Source of the DNA: Fidelibacterota bacterium | GTDB taxonomy: Bacteria; Fidelibacterota; UBA2242 | Length of the DNA stretch: 43,786 nt | Direction of reading: 5' to 3' | NCBI GenBank assembly: GCA_011046365.1 | Contig: DSAS01000048.1 | Span: forward strand, 1 to 43,786 | Part shown: piece by piece, positions 27,002 to 36,693 of the stretch | How positions within the stretch are numbered: the stretch's first letter is position 1 | Layout of the letters: the number at the start of each line of letters is the position of its first letter | Notes under the pieces: generated by a model | What the model was told of the DNA's origin: nothing | Database searches by the model: none | Seen by the model: only the letters and a program-made list of their open reading frames with translations | Program-made: the position numbers and the translations under genes

Positions 27002-29746
27002 TTAAAACTCAATTCCAAGACCAACTTTGATCAGCCGTGGCGCTGAATACATACCGGGGTTTTGAATCCGGTCCAGGTAATCATTGAAAACACTCTTATG
27101 ACTGTTCAGGTCGGTCTCCCGGATGATTGCCGTGTAGGCTCGCCCGGTTTGACTGTTCACATATCCTTCATTCAACCGATCCAGCAGATTATAAATTGTC
27201 AGGGTCAGTTTGGCATTTACCCGATCGGACAGTGCAATATTGTAATGACCGTTCAAATCAAATCTGATTTGTGCGGGCATGGTGGAATTATTTGGTAATA
27301 AATTCACCCGGAACAGCATAGTGTTGCTCACCGGAGACCAGGTATAGGGCGTTCCGGATTCATAATAGCCGGTCAGGGTAGCACCAAACTTTTTAGTATT
27401 ATATCCCGTTGTAACGTTCAGCGTGTGACGCTGGTCCCAGGACATGGGAATCATCTGGTTGACCGGGTCAATACTATCACCGGCACGGTTATAAGTCATG
27501 GTGGGATTATCGGCATTCCCGCGGGTATATTGAAGCGTATAATTCAGATTTACAAAAAATTGGTGATAGATGTATTTGTACTTAACCTCAAGACCACGGG
27601 CGTTACCGTAGTCCTTATTCGTATACAGACCGTATTCTGTTTGATTATATGTACTGACAACCTTGACGCTCAGCAAATCATAAATATCACGGTAGTATAG
27701 CGCCACTTCCAGGTCCATTCCGCTCATCAATTCCTGCCAGAGTCCAATTTCATACTGGACTGTTTTCTGGGCGTTGATCGTCGGATTTCCCAGGATGGTT
27801 TCATAATCAGTAGGCGAAATCCGATAGGAGTTACCGACATAAAGCGCATATCCCGGCGGCATCTGAAAGAAGTGCCCATAGCTAAAATGCAACACCGCCG
27901 TCGAGCCCAACTGATATGAAAGTCCGAGACGGGGACTGATTTGAGTCTTTGGCTTGGCATAGACATATTCCGACATTTTTTCCGGATTATCGGGAAATCG
28001 GATTTGATTGGCGGGGTTCCGCCATTGACTCGGGTAGCGTTTATCCGGCTCAAAATAGTCGTAGCGTACCCCTACATTGATAACCATGTTATCGAATTCC
28101 ATTTTATCCTGAAGATAGACTGAATATTCAATGGGCTTCACATAAATAGAATCGGTGTAAATCGTGGTATCATGCAGGGTCGTCGGTTCGTAATTGGGGA
28201 AAATGATCTTTGTTTTCCCGTCAATCAGACGGATTTCAAACTCCCCTTCAAGGTCTGTATCTCTGTAAATATTTTGAATTTGACGCTCCTTGCTATCAAT
28301 GATATGACCGGTATAGTGTAGACCGGTTTTAAAACTGTGATGTTTATTCATCTGCCAGGTCAAATCAAATTTGGCATTTTTATCAATCATCGTCCGCATG
28401 GTATGATGCTTCTGCTGTCCGCCGGTGAAAAAACCCGGTCCGTCACTCTGATTGTAGACATCATGGACATAAAGGGAATCGGTGGGATTTTTATAAACAT
28501 AATTACCATAATAATTATCAACATAAGATAGTTTCAATTCGTAAAACAGGGATCTGCCCAACATGTGGTTGATATTCAGGGCAACCATTTTTGAGAAACG
28601 GCGTGGCGTTGCCAACCCATCGGGATTATATTTGTATTGGTGATTGTACTGACCCCAAAGGTTTTTATTGATGGTAGTCAATAATGAAATTTTAAAATTC
28701 TTAAACAATTGGGAAGATAACTTACCCATAAATGATGATTCGACATTACGGTTCATGGGTACATAGGCGCTGTCACCGTTAAATTCATAATACCACAGTG
28801 CCGGATTATCTTCACCATAATAGCTAAAATCATCCACATTAAACAAACGGTAGCCATTGAGGTGGTTTTTATTATCCTGATGACGAAAATTGACCAGAAA
28901 GAACAGCCGGTTCTTCAGTATTGGTCCGCTGAGGTTGAGCTTATAATCCTGATTACGGGTAATTTCACCCGGCTTCAGACCGATGAAGATATCATCGTGA
29001 GATGTGTAATAATTGCCCATTGCTCCTGACATTGAACCATGAAAAGTGTTATCACCAACCTTGGTTACGGCATTCACTATTCCGCTCATGGCTTTACCAT
29101 ATTCGGCATTAAAAGTACCGGTGATAACCTCCAGGTCCTGAATGGACTCCGGCTCCAAATCCACCGACCGACCCTCGCCGCCAAATCCTTCGTCCACCGG
29201 AATACCGTCAATCATATAGGATACTTCCGTTGGACGTCCTCCCCGGAAATGACCTTTTACTACTCCGGCTTGCATGGATACGACATCACTAATACTTTCG
29301 ATTGGTAACGCTTCAATTTCATCGGACGAAACGTTTTTGACCGTACTGGTCTGATCCTTCCTGACCGAAATTTTCTGAGCCGTCACAATGACCTCTTGAC
29401 CCTCAAGTACAGTTGCAGTCATCCCAATTTCCAAATACTCGGTTCGATTAACTGAAACCTGAACTTCCTGCACCGTAACAGGATTGTATCCAATCATCTG
29501 CGCCCTCACCGAATAACTTCCAGGTCTGACATTGATGATATAAAAATCGCCGTTTTCATCCGCCGCCGCCCCCAGGGACGTCCCGACCAGGATGATATTT
29601 GCACCCGGTAAGGCATTGCCATTCGCTTTATCAAATATGCGCCCGGATATTTTACCGGTTGTTTGGGGATAGCTTATTATCGAACCGATCACTACAATCA
29701 AAGCGATCCAAAAACATTTACATTTTAAATTTGTTAATCGGACCAT
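27002..29746 (-). CDS. TonB-dependent receptor with N-terminal carboxypeptidase-regulatory-like domain (SusC-like)
   Basis: GKISGRIFDKANGNALPGANIILVGTSLGAAADENGDFYI; plug domain TVKNVSSDEIEALPIESISDVVSMQAGVV...GGRPTEVSYMIDGIPV...GTFNAEYGKAMSGIVNAVTKVG; barrel through KVGLGIEF. Confidence 0.92.
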   Translation of the reverse strand: MVRLTNLKCKCFWIALIVVIGSIISYPQTTGKISGRIFDKANGNALPGANIILVGTSLGAAADENGDFYIINVRPGSYSVRAQMIGYNPVTVQEVQVSVNRTEYLEIGMTATVLEGQEVIVTAQKISVRKDQTSTVKNVSSDEIEALPIESISDVVSMQAGVVKGHFRGGRPTEVSYMIDGIPVDEGFGGEGRSVDLEPESIQDLEVITGTFNAEYGKAMSGIVNAVTKVGDNTFHGSMSGAMGNYYTSHDDIFIGLKPGEITRNQDYKLNLSGPILKNRLFFLVNFRHQDNKNHLNGYRLFNVDDFSYYGEDNPALWYYEFNGDSAYVPMNRNVESSFMGKLSSQLFKNFKISLLTTINKNLWGQYNHQYKYNPDGLATPRRFSKMVALNINHMLGRSLFYELKLSYVDNYYGNYVYKNPTDSLYVHDVYNQSDGPGFFTGGQQKHHTMRTMIDKNAKFDLTWQMNKHHSFKTGLHYTGHIIDSKERQIQNIYRDTDLEGEFEIRLIDGKTKIIFPNYEPTTLHDTTIYTDSIYVKPIEYSVYLQDKMEFDNMVINVGVRYDYFEPDKRYPSQWRNPANQIRFPDNPEKMSEYVYAKPKTQISPRLGLSYQLGSTAVLHFSYGHFFQMPPGYALYVGNSYRISPTDYETILGNPTINAQKTVQYEIGLWQELMSGMDLEVALYYRDIYDLLSVKVVSTYNQTEYGLYTNKDYGNARGLEVKYKYIYHQFFVNLNYTLQYTRGNADNPTMTYNRAGDSIDPVNQMIPMSWDQRHTLNVTTGYNTKKFGATLTGYYESGTPYTWSPVSNTMLFRVNLLPNNSTMPAQIRFDLNGHYNIALSDRVNAKLTLTIYNLLDRLNEGYVNSQTGRAYTAIIRETDLNSHKSVFNDYLDRIQNPGMYSAPRLIKVGLGIEF

Positions 29747-29843
29747 TCTATTTTCCTTAAAGGGTTCTGTCTATGATAGCATCCTAAGTACAAATGAAGA
29801 TTCCCGCTGAATATTCATTTCGAAGTATATTTTTACAAGTAGC

Positions 29844-29866
29844 GGGGTGCGGTAAAACCGCACCCC
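29844..29866. other. Strong intergenic hairpin: perfect 10-bp stem, 3-nt loop
   Basis: ggggtgcggt-aaa-accgcacccc, nested inside outer arms gaagtata (29822-29829) / tatacttc (29870-29877). Sits between the glycan-binding protein gene (ends 29887) and the TonB receptor gene (starts 29746). Confidence 0.85.
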
Positions 29867-29886
29867 TATTATACTTCATGGTAATG

Positions 29887-32370
29887 CTATTTCACAAGCA
29901 TCATTTTCTTGGTCTGTTTGAATACACCGGATTGAATCTGATAAAAGTAGATACCTGAGGGGAGATTTTCGGCGTTCCAGACTATATTGTAACTTCCCAT
30001 TACCTGATAATCATTGACGAGTTCTGCGACCTGTTGTCCGACCATATTGAAAATTCGGAGCGTCACATTTCCGGGGTGTGGAATCGTATACCTGATCTGA
30101 GTTGTCGGATTAAAAGGATTCGGGTAATTCTGTTCCAAGCGGTAAGATTTCAGAACTGTGCGATTATCTCCGGCTATTCCCGTTTCAGCAACATGAGTGG
30201 TATCACCGATCCAGGTGTGGCTCCATTCTGTCGGTGTCTGCCAGGCGTGATCGGTATTGAACGGCGACCACGCCAGGTTGCCGTCCCAGGCGCCGTCGTT
30301 ATCGTGGAAGTAGAGTTCAATCGGAATTCGCATGCCCCGCTTTGGATAAAACCGTTCATCATCCGGACCCGCAATGGAATCCAGCGGAATCTTGGTCTCA
30401 ATAACATAGTCAGAACCCCCAAAATGCTCCAGGTGAAAGAGCGGATCATCAACCGTCCAGATAGTATTGCCAATATATTCATTCACCAGTCCGTTGGCAT
30501 GCATTTGCAGTTTATAATCCGGTTCGGCACCCCGCTTATTGGACGTGTGCTTGGCACCCCGTGAATCGTAGAGTCCGATAAAGAATTCAAAGGCATCCTG
30601 ATTCCACCATTCACCTTCACCAAAGTTATACACATCATCAATCACATCCACGGCAACATACAGATAATCATTGTCAATGGCTAAAAATACCGTCGCAGTC
30701 AGGTCAGCGTCGTTGGTTACTGTTCCCACTGGTACGTTATCCGTTTCCGGAGTGAGTACCCACGGTACGATATCGCTGTCATACCATTCGGTCAGATCGC
30801 CGTCAACCGCAAAATTAGCCGGCACATCGAGCGAAATAGTCGGGATACCTTTAGCCGTATTGGTAATCGCACCCGATACTCCCGGAGGACCGTCATTTCC
30901 AAAGGCATCAACACAGACAACGGCATAATAATAGGTCATGTCGTGATCCTCAAGCGGGTAATAGAGGTAATGAATCGCATTCTGAGTACCTTCATAGACA
31001 CCCACAGCCACGGTTTCTACATTCGGCGCGGTGACATCGGTAATCGGTTCCTCACTGGCGTAAACATTATAGGTTTCACCATCTTCACCCACATTATCCT
31101 GCCAGATGACCAGATTGTAGTAGTCGGTGGACTGAACGGCGTCAACTCCCTGAACTTCTTCCGTACCGGTAATATCAATTATCGGATTGCCGGTCCAGAC
31201 ATAATCGAACAAAATGGTATTTCCCGCAACCGCATTACCAAATGCCATAAACTGGAATACGGAAACATTTGCAGAATCGAAATTGCTGGTTCCCTCATTA
31301 TAGAAGAAATCGGTTAATTTCAGGGCATACTCATGCCATTCACCATCATCAATGGGGTCAATTTTATAAGCCCTTTTGGCAGTACCGTCTTCGAACTGAA
31401 ACATAATAGTATCGGTACCGGCACTCGCCTTCATGGCAAATTTTAAAGAATCCACTCCCCATGACATCGTCATATCCTGAGGGGGATCAATATTAAAACC
31501 GGCACCGGACCAGCCATTACCCCACTCATCGCCCTGGACCCATTTCAGAGCATTGGAGCCGTCAATACCGGTGCCTTCTTCGACCTCAAGGGTGGATTGT
31601 CCCCAGGTAAATTGACCCAGCTTGACATTAAGGGCTTCTCCGGTAAAAATGACAAACGGTGCTGCCACCGCTCCTGTCAGCTTCAAATCATCCAGAATGA
31701 ATGCTCCGTGCACCCGTTCACCGGTTCCACCGCCGTTAATCGAGACTTCAAAGGAAAAACCTTTGATTTTGTGAAGATCGAGAGTCGCATTGCCGTCAAT
31801 GCCAGCCCAGCCGGTCAGGTTAAAGCCGTTGCCATCCCAGGAATCATTACTCACTAGGGGCAATTGAATCTTCTGCCAACCCGGTGCTTCGTCCATGATG
31901 TAGTGAAAGGAATAATAATATTCACACTGGCGAACATCGTAGGTCTTATTGCCTTCCACCGAATTACTGACATCGTGCAGGTTCAGGCGCAGATGTACCC
32001 GCCCGGTTGCCGATGCCGGTAATTCATTGTAATACATGAAAGAAATGGAATCGTAACCGGTAAAATCATACGTCGAATTGGAATCGGGATTCCAGTGTTC
32101 CAACTTGACAAAACCGCCCCAGCTCTCACTGTTCTGAGCACTGTAAACCACCTTAAAGGCGCTGTCGCCTGCTGCTACCGGATTTGCCACCATACTGGTC
32201 TGCATATAGGATGAATCTGCAATCGCATTATCACCCATAAAAATAGCCCAGTAGCTTGTGTCCGGAGCCGCCTCAAATCCGTTGATTACTTTCTGCCCGT
32301 ATGTGATACCGACAGCCAGCATCAACACCACCGCAATTAACAATTGTTTCTTCACTTTCTCCTCCTGCAT
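29887..32370 (-). CDS. Putative surface glycan-binding protein: two N-terminal CBM-like jelly-roll domains, Fn3-like segment, CBM9-like domain, T9SS-type tail
   Basis: Signal KKQLLIAVVLMLAVGITYG; two similar CBM11/CIA30-like segments; CBM9-like FAVDGDLTEWYDSDIVPWVL...FLAIDNDYLYVAVDVIDDVYN...WWNQDAFEFFIGLYD; tail NYPNPFNPTTQIRYTI. Confidence 0.7.
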   Translation of the reverse strand: MQEEKVKKQLLIAVVLMLAVGITYGQKVINGFEAAPDTSYWAIFMGDNAIADSSYMQTSMVANPVAAGDSAFKVVYSAQNSESWGGFVKLEHWNPDSNSTYDFTGYDSISFMYYNELPASATGRVHLRLNLHDVSNSVEGNKTYDVRQCEYYYSFHYIMDEAPGWQKIQLPLVSNDSWDGNGFNLTGWAGIDGNATLDLHKIKGFSFEVSINGGGTGERVHGAFILDDLKLTGAVAAPFVIFTGEALNVKLGQFTWGQSTLEVEEGTGIDGSNALKWVQGDEWGNGWSGAGFNIDPPQDMTMSWGVDSLKFAMKASAGTDTIMFQFEDGTAKRAYKIDPIDDGEWHEYALKLTDFFYNEGTSNFDSANVSVFQFMAFGNAVAGNTILFDYVWTGNPIIDITGTEEVQGVDAVQSTDYYNLVIWQDNVGEDGETYNVYASEEPITDVTAPNVETVAVGVYEGTQNAIHYLYYPLEDHDMTYYYAVVCVDAFGNDGPPGVSGAITNTAKGIPTISLDVPANFAVDGDLTEWYDSDIVPWVLTPETDNVPVGTVTNDADLTATVFLAIDNDYLYVAVDVIDDVYNFGEGEWWNQDAFEFFIGLYDSRGAKHTSNKRGAEPDYKLQMHANGLVNEYIGNTIWTVDDPLFHLEHFGGSDYVIETKIPLDSIAGPDDERFYPKRGMRIPIELYFHDNDGAWDGNLAWSPFNTDHAWQTPTEWSHTWIGDTTHVAETGIAGDNRTVLKSYRLEQNYPNPFNPTTQIRYTIPHPGNVTLRIFNMVGQQVAELVNDYQVMGSYNIVWNAENLPSGIYFYQIQSGVFKQTKKMMLVK

Positions 32371-32591
32371 TTTAACTTATTGAATCTGTTTTCCAAAACA
32401 CTCGCACTCATTTTCATCTAAGTGTTTTCTCTACTATCGCAAATCTATTTTTTGGTAATTTTACTTCCATTGTTACTTTTATTCACAAAAAACAAGCCAA
32501 CAAATATTTATTACTCTGACTGAATCTCTAATCGTCAGATAGTGGGGAAACGTCAGCTAAATGAGGACAATTTGAAATTATCAGAATAATA

Positions 32592-32607
32592 AGCAAATCC
32601 TTATCCA
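32592..32607 (-). promoter_or_regulatory. Candidate sigma54 (-24/-12) promoter for the glycan-binding protein/TonB operon
   Basis: Minus strand TGGATAAGGATTTGCT against consensus TGGCACGNNNNTTGCW: TGG and TTGCT both present with exact GG-N10-GC spacing. Lies in the 32371-32640 intergenic region. Confidence 0.55.
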
Positions 32608-32640
32608 ATTAATAATAAACTTTTGGCTATCATTATTGAC

Positions 32641-34881
32641 TCACTCCAAGATAAAATTCCGAGTCAGCCCGCCAATCTCTACTGCAAATTCTCCGGGTTC
32701 CGTGATTCTGGTATTCTCCCGACCGACAAACTCTAAATCCAGCGGTGTCAGCATAAAATCAACCGTCCGGATTTGCCCCGGCTCTAAATAAATTTTCTGA
32801 AATCCCTTTAATCTTTTCACCGGCGGTGTGACCGATGCTACCTTGTCGCTGATATAGAGCTGCACCACTTCCAGACCACTCCGATCACCGCTATTTGTAA
32901 CATCCACGGAAATCCTGATTTCGCTGTCAGGATTATAGACCGTTGTATCTAATCTGAGATTGGCATAGTCAAAAGTAGTATAACTCATTCCGAAACCGAA
33001 TGACCACTGAACATCATAATCGTTGACATCCACTATTTCACTGGTTTTATGATCATAGGTCATCAGCGAATTCGGATACTGCGGATAAGAAATCGGCAGT
33101 TTGCCGCCGGGATTGACATCACCAAACAGTACATCGGCAATCGCCGGACCCCCTTCCAGTCCCGGCAGATAAGCCATTAGGATCGCATCCGCCAGATCAA
33201 CAATCTCGCTGATAATTCGCGGTCTGCCTTCAGCCAGGACCAGTACAATTGGAACTCCGGTAGTTGAGATAGCCTTAACCAGCTCCAGCTGCGCCTTCGT
33301 CATTGTCAGATTATCAATATTGCCGGGAGTCTCACAATAGGCTGGTTCTCCGATACAGATAATCGCTACATCCGCATTTTGCGCCATTTGTACGGCTTGC
33401 AGAATATTTAGCACGATATCAAATGCCACCCCGGGCGTGTAGCTGGTTTTATCTTTCCCGATTTTTACCTGGATCGCTTCCAAAATAGTCAATTTTTCCG
33501 ACGGATAGAGAGCCTCTTCATTACCCTGCCAGACAATCGTCCAACCTCCGTTCAGCACCGACAGAGCGTTCGCAGTCGGTCCAGTAACGAATACCTTACG
33601 GTTTTTTGCCAGTGGTAAAATATGGTTGCGGTTTTTAAGCAGCGTAATCGCTTCTGCCGCCGCCTGGCGGTTCAGCGCTTGGGCTTCCGCTGACGCAATC
33701 AATTGAATGGCATGCGATTCCGGATAAGGATTTTTAAATAAACCCAATTGAAATTTGACTCGGAGAATACGACTGACTGCCTCATCAATCCGCGCCAGCG
33801 GCACACTACCTTCATTAACCAGCTCCAGCAATAGTTCATAAAAACTGTAATCATAGGGCACCATACTCATGTCAATCCCCGCCATAACCGCCATTTTGAC
33901 TGCCTCTTTCTGGCTGCCAGCCACCTTCTCACGCCGGTAGAGATTATTAATATCGTTCCAGTCTGAAACTACAAAACCCTTAAAGCCGAGCTCGCCGCGT
34001 AACAATTCCGTCAATAGGAAATAACTGGAATGCACAGGAATTCCGTTTATTTCACTGCTGTTTGCCATGATTGTTGCCACTCCGGCATTAACAGCGGCTC
34101 GATAGGGCGGCACAAATAGTTCCCGCAGCATTCGTTCGGGAATCCAGGCGGGTGTCCGGTCCTTCCCGGAAAACGGGAAACTGTCTCCGAGATAATGTTT
34201 GGCACAACCTGCAACTCTGTCGGATACCGAAAGGTCGGTACCCTGCAAGCCTTTTATATATTCCTCACCCAGCACACTCACAAGGAAGACGTCTTCCCCA
34301 AAAGTCTCAAAGAGGCGGGGCCACAACGGTTGCCTGCCCACTCCCAATACAGGGTTAAAATTCCAGGGAATTCCACAGGCGCGCACTTCCCGTGCCGTGA
34401 TTGCGGCGCTTCTCCGGACCAGCTCCGGATTCCAGGTGGCTGCCATGGCTATGTTTTGGGGAAAAATCGTTGCGCCCAGCGTATAATTGGCTCCATGAAT
34501 GGCATCAATGCCATAAATTACCGGAATTCCCAGACGGGTATCCTTTATCGCAATATTCTGAATCTGAATAATCAACTCCTGCCAGTATTCCGGCGAATGC
34601 GCCACATCCCAGACATTCAGAATAGACCCGACATGGTACTTGGTAATCGCTTCTACCAGTTTCTCATGGTCAATTTCATGTTTTTGATCGACTGTACCCC
34701 GGGTTTTTGAAACGACCTGAATCGAAATCTGGGTCATTTGCCCGATCTTTTCTTCCAGTGTCATCTGCGCCAGCAGTTGCTTGACCTTTGCATCAATTGT
34801 ATTTTCCTGACGCACCTGACAGCTACTGAGGGCGATAAGCAATCCCAATGATATCACCCCGCTCCACTGTTTTAATTTCAT
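32641..34881 (-). CDS. GH3 beta-glucosidase-like lipoprotein
   Basis: Lipobox ALSSCQVR; MTLEEKIGQMTQIS; GIDAIHGANYTLGATIFPQNIAMAATWNPEL; CAKHYLGDS; GFVVSDWNDINNLY. Confidence 0.9.
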   Translation of the reverse strand: MKLKQWSGVISLGLLIALSSCQVRQENTIDAKVKQLLAQMTLEEKIGQMTQISIQVVSKTRGTVDQKHEIDHEKLVEAITKYHVGSILNVWDVAHSPEYWQELIIQIQNIAIKDTRLGIPVIYGIDAIHGANYTLGATIFPQNIAMAATWNPELVRRSAAITAREVRACGIPWNFNPVLGVGRQPLWPRLFETFGEDVFLVSVLGEEYIKGLQGTDLSVSDRVAGCAKHYLGDSFPFSGKDRTPAWIPERMLRELFVPPYRAAVNAGVATIMANSSEINGIPVHSSYFLLTELLRGELGFKGFVVSDWNDINNLYRREKVAGSQKEAVKMAVMAGIDMSMVPYDYSFYELLLELVNEGSVPLARIDEAVSRILRVKFQLGLFKNPYPESHAIQLIASAEAQALNRQAAAEAITLLKNRNHILPLAKNRKVFVTGPTANALSVLNGGWTIVWQGNEEALYPSEKLTILEAIQVKIGKDKTSYTPGVAFDIVLNILQAVQMAQNADVAIICIGEPAYCETPGNIDNLTMTKAQLELVKAISTTGVPIVLVLAEGRPRIISEIVDLADAILMAYLPGLEGGPAIADVLFGDVNPGGKLPISYPQYPNSLMTYDHKTSEIVDVNDYDVQWSFGFGMSYTTFDYANLRLDTTVYNPDSEIRISVDVTNSGDRSGLEVVQLYISDKVASVTPPVKRLKGFQKIYLEPGQIRTVDFMLTPLDLEFVGRENTRITEPGEFAVEIGGLTRNFILE

Positions 34882-34894
34882 ACGTAAAACCCCC

Positions 34895-36550
34895 TTAAAA
34901 AAAGATGCCCCAAAGACTCAGAATCGTTAAAACCAGCACAATCGAAAACAGTACGTTCAGCCGGTCCCAAGTCCCCTTTTTTAGTTCTATTTTTTCACCC
35001 AGAGACTTTCCCTGTTTGCCCCCGTTAATGGTGACATTTTGTAACTGTTCACGACTGGGTGCTGCACCAAAAGCACTCATTATCAGCATGATCAATGTCG
35101 AAATAACAAAAAGAAATATGGCAAAGTGGAGATAATTCATGCCGGCAAACCATTGCAACGGTCCCAGGTGTAGCAGATTTTTATTACTGAGAATCTCAAA
35201 AACAAGCCTGAGGGCGCCCAATATACCACCACTAATCAGGGCTGTCATCGCTGCCCGTCCATTTACCCTCGTTGAAAATAGCCCAATTATAAAAACCGCA
35301 GCGATCGGCGGACTGATATAAGCCTGAACACTTTGCAGATAAATAAACAACTGATTGCTGATACTGCGGATAAATGGGACCCATAATATGCCCAGAATCA
35401 CCAGGGCTGTGGTAGCCAGGCGACCAATCAGCACAATTTCACGACCATTCGCCTGGGGTCTGAACTGACGGTACACATCCATGGTGATCAGCGTTGAGCT
35501 GCTGTTAAATGTGCTGGCTAATGACGACATCAGCGCCGCTAGTAAACTGGCAATAACGATACCACGAATGCCGGCAGGAAGTAAGTTGCTGATAATTAAA
35601 GCGATGTAAGCTTCATCACCCTTGATCCCCGGAAATAGAGCCAGGGCGATCATACCCGGCAGGATCAGGATAAAAACCGGTAGAATTTTAAGGAATCCGG
35701 CGAAAATTGCGCCGCTGCGGGCATGTCGGATATTCCGGGCACTCAGCACCCGCTGAACGATAACCTGATCGGTACACCAGTACCAGACCGCCAGTATCGG
35801 TGCTCCAAATATTATTCCGGTCCAGGGAAAATCGGGGTGATTGGACGGTTTAAACATGTGAAAGAAATCCACGGGCAGAGCCGCTCTCAACCCCTGAAAA
35901 CCACCCACTTCATGCAATCCCATCAGCGTTAAAACGATTGCCCCCGCAATTAATATAACCGTTTGGATCAGCTCCGTATAGATGACCGCACTCAGCCCGC
36001 CGGCAATAGTATAGATGCCGGTAATAATGACCACCACGATGGCGGATGTGATCATATTCCAGCCCAAAATCTGATTCAGCAGTAGACCGCCGGCAAATAA
36101 TGTGACCGAAATTTTCGTCAGAATATAAGCAACAATCGAAACAGTCGTCAGATACATGCGGCTGGATTTATTAAAGCGACGCTCTAAAAATTCCGGCATG
36201 GTATAGACACCGGATTTCAAATAAAACGGGACAAAGACCCAACCCAGTAGCAGAACGATAAAACAAGCCAGCCATTCGAAATGCCCCACCGCCAACCCTG
36301 TGCTGGCGCCCGATCCTGCCAATCCGATAAAGTGCTCACTGGAGATATTTGTGGCAAATAACGAAGAACCAATGGCAATCCAACCGACATTGCGTCCTGC
36401 CAGAAAATACTCAGTCGGCGTTTTCTCCCGGTTCGAATAGTACAATCCAATCACCAATACAGCTGTAAAATACAGAAAAAGCAGCACGATATCGATATTT
36501 TCTAGGTAATGGTACATGATCAAACAGGTAAGCTTAGATTTTTCATACAA
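34895..36550 (-). CDS. Sodium/solute symporter, SSS family (SGLT-like), paralogue of 6336-7901
   Basis: EYFLAGRNVGWIAIGSSLFATNISSEHFIGLAGSGA; multiple TM segments. Likely start at an internal Met (MYHYLENIDIVLLFLYF). Confidence 0.9.
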   Translation of the reverse strand: MYEKSKLTCLIMYHYLENIDIVLLFLYFTAVLVIGLYYSNREKTPTEYFLAGRNVGWIAIGSSLFATNISSEHFIGLAGSGASTGLAVGHFEWLACFIVLLLGWVFVPFYLKSGVYTMPEFLERRFNKSSRMYLTTVSIVAYILTKISVTLFAGGLLLNQILGWNMITSAIVVVIITGIYTIAGGLSAVIYTELIQTVILIAGAIVLTLMGLHEVGGFQGLRAALPVDFFHMFKPSNHPDFPWTGIIFGAPILAVWYWCTDQVIVQRVLSARNIRHARSGAIFAGFLKILPVFILILPGMIALALFPGIKGDEAYIALIISNLLPAGIRGIVIASLLAALMSSLASTFNSSSTLITMDVYRQFRPQANGREIVLIGRLATTALVILGILWVPFIRSISNQLFIYLQSVQAYISPPIAAVFIIGLFSTRVNGRAAMTALISGGILGALRLVFEILSNKNLLHLGPLQWFAGMNYLHFAIFLFVISTLIMLIMSAFGAAPSREQLQNVTINGGKQGKSLGEKIELKKGTWDRLNVLFSIVLVLTILSLWGIFF

Positions 36551-36637
36551 TATGTTTTGTCAAAAACCACGCCAAACCGCGGCTGTCCAATCAGTGTGGT
36601 AATTCCCTCCGGTAAAAGCCGTATAAATAATACGAGC

Positions 36638-36652
36638 TTATCAAATTGATAA
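36638..36652. promoter_or_regulatory. Inverted repeat TTATCAA-A-TTGATAA upstream of the SSS/GH3 pair
   Basis: Perfect 7-bp arms around one central base in the gap between the response regulator stop (36694) and the symporter start (36550). Confidence 0.35.
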
Positions 36653-36693
36653 AGCCGGATTATCAGATTAGAAATCTATCGAAGCAATTATGT

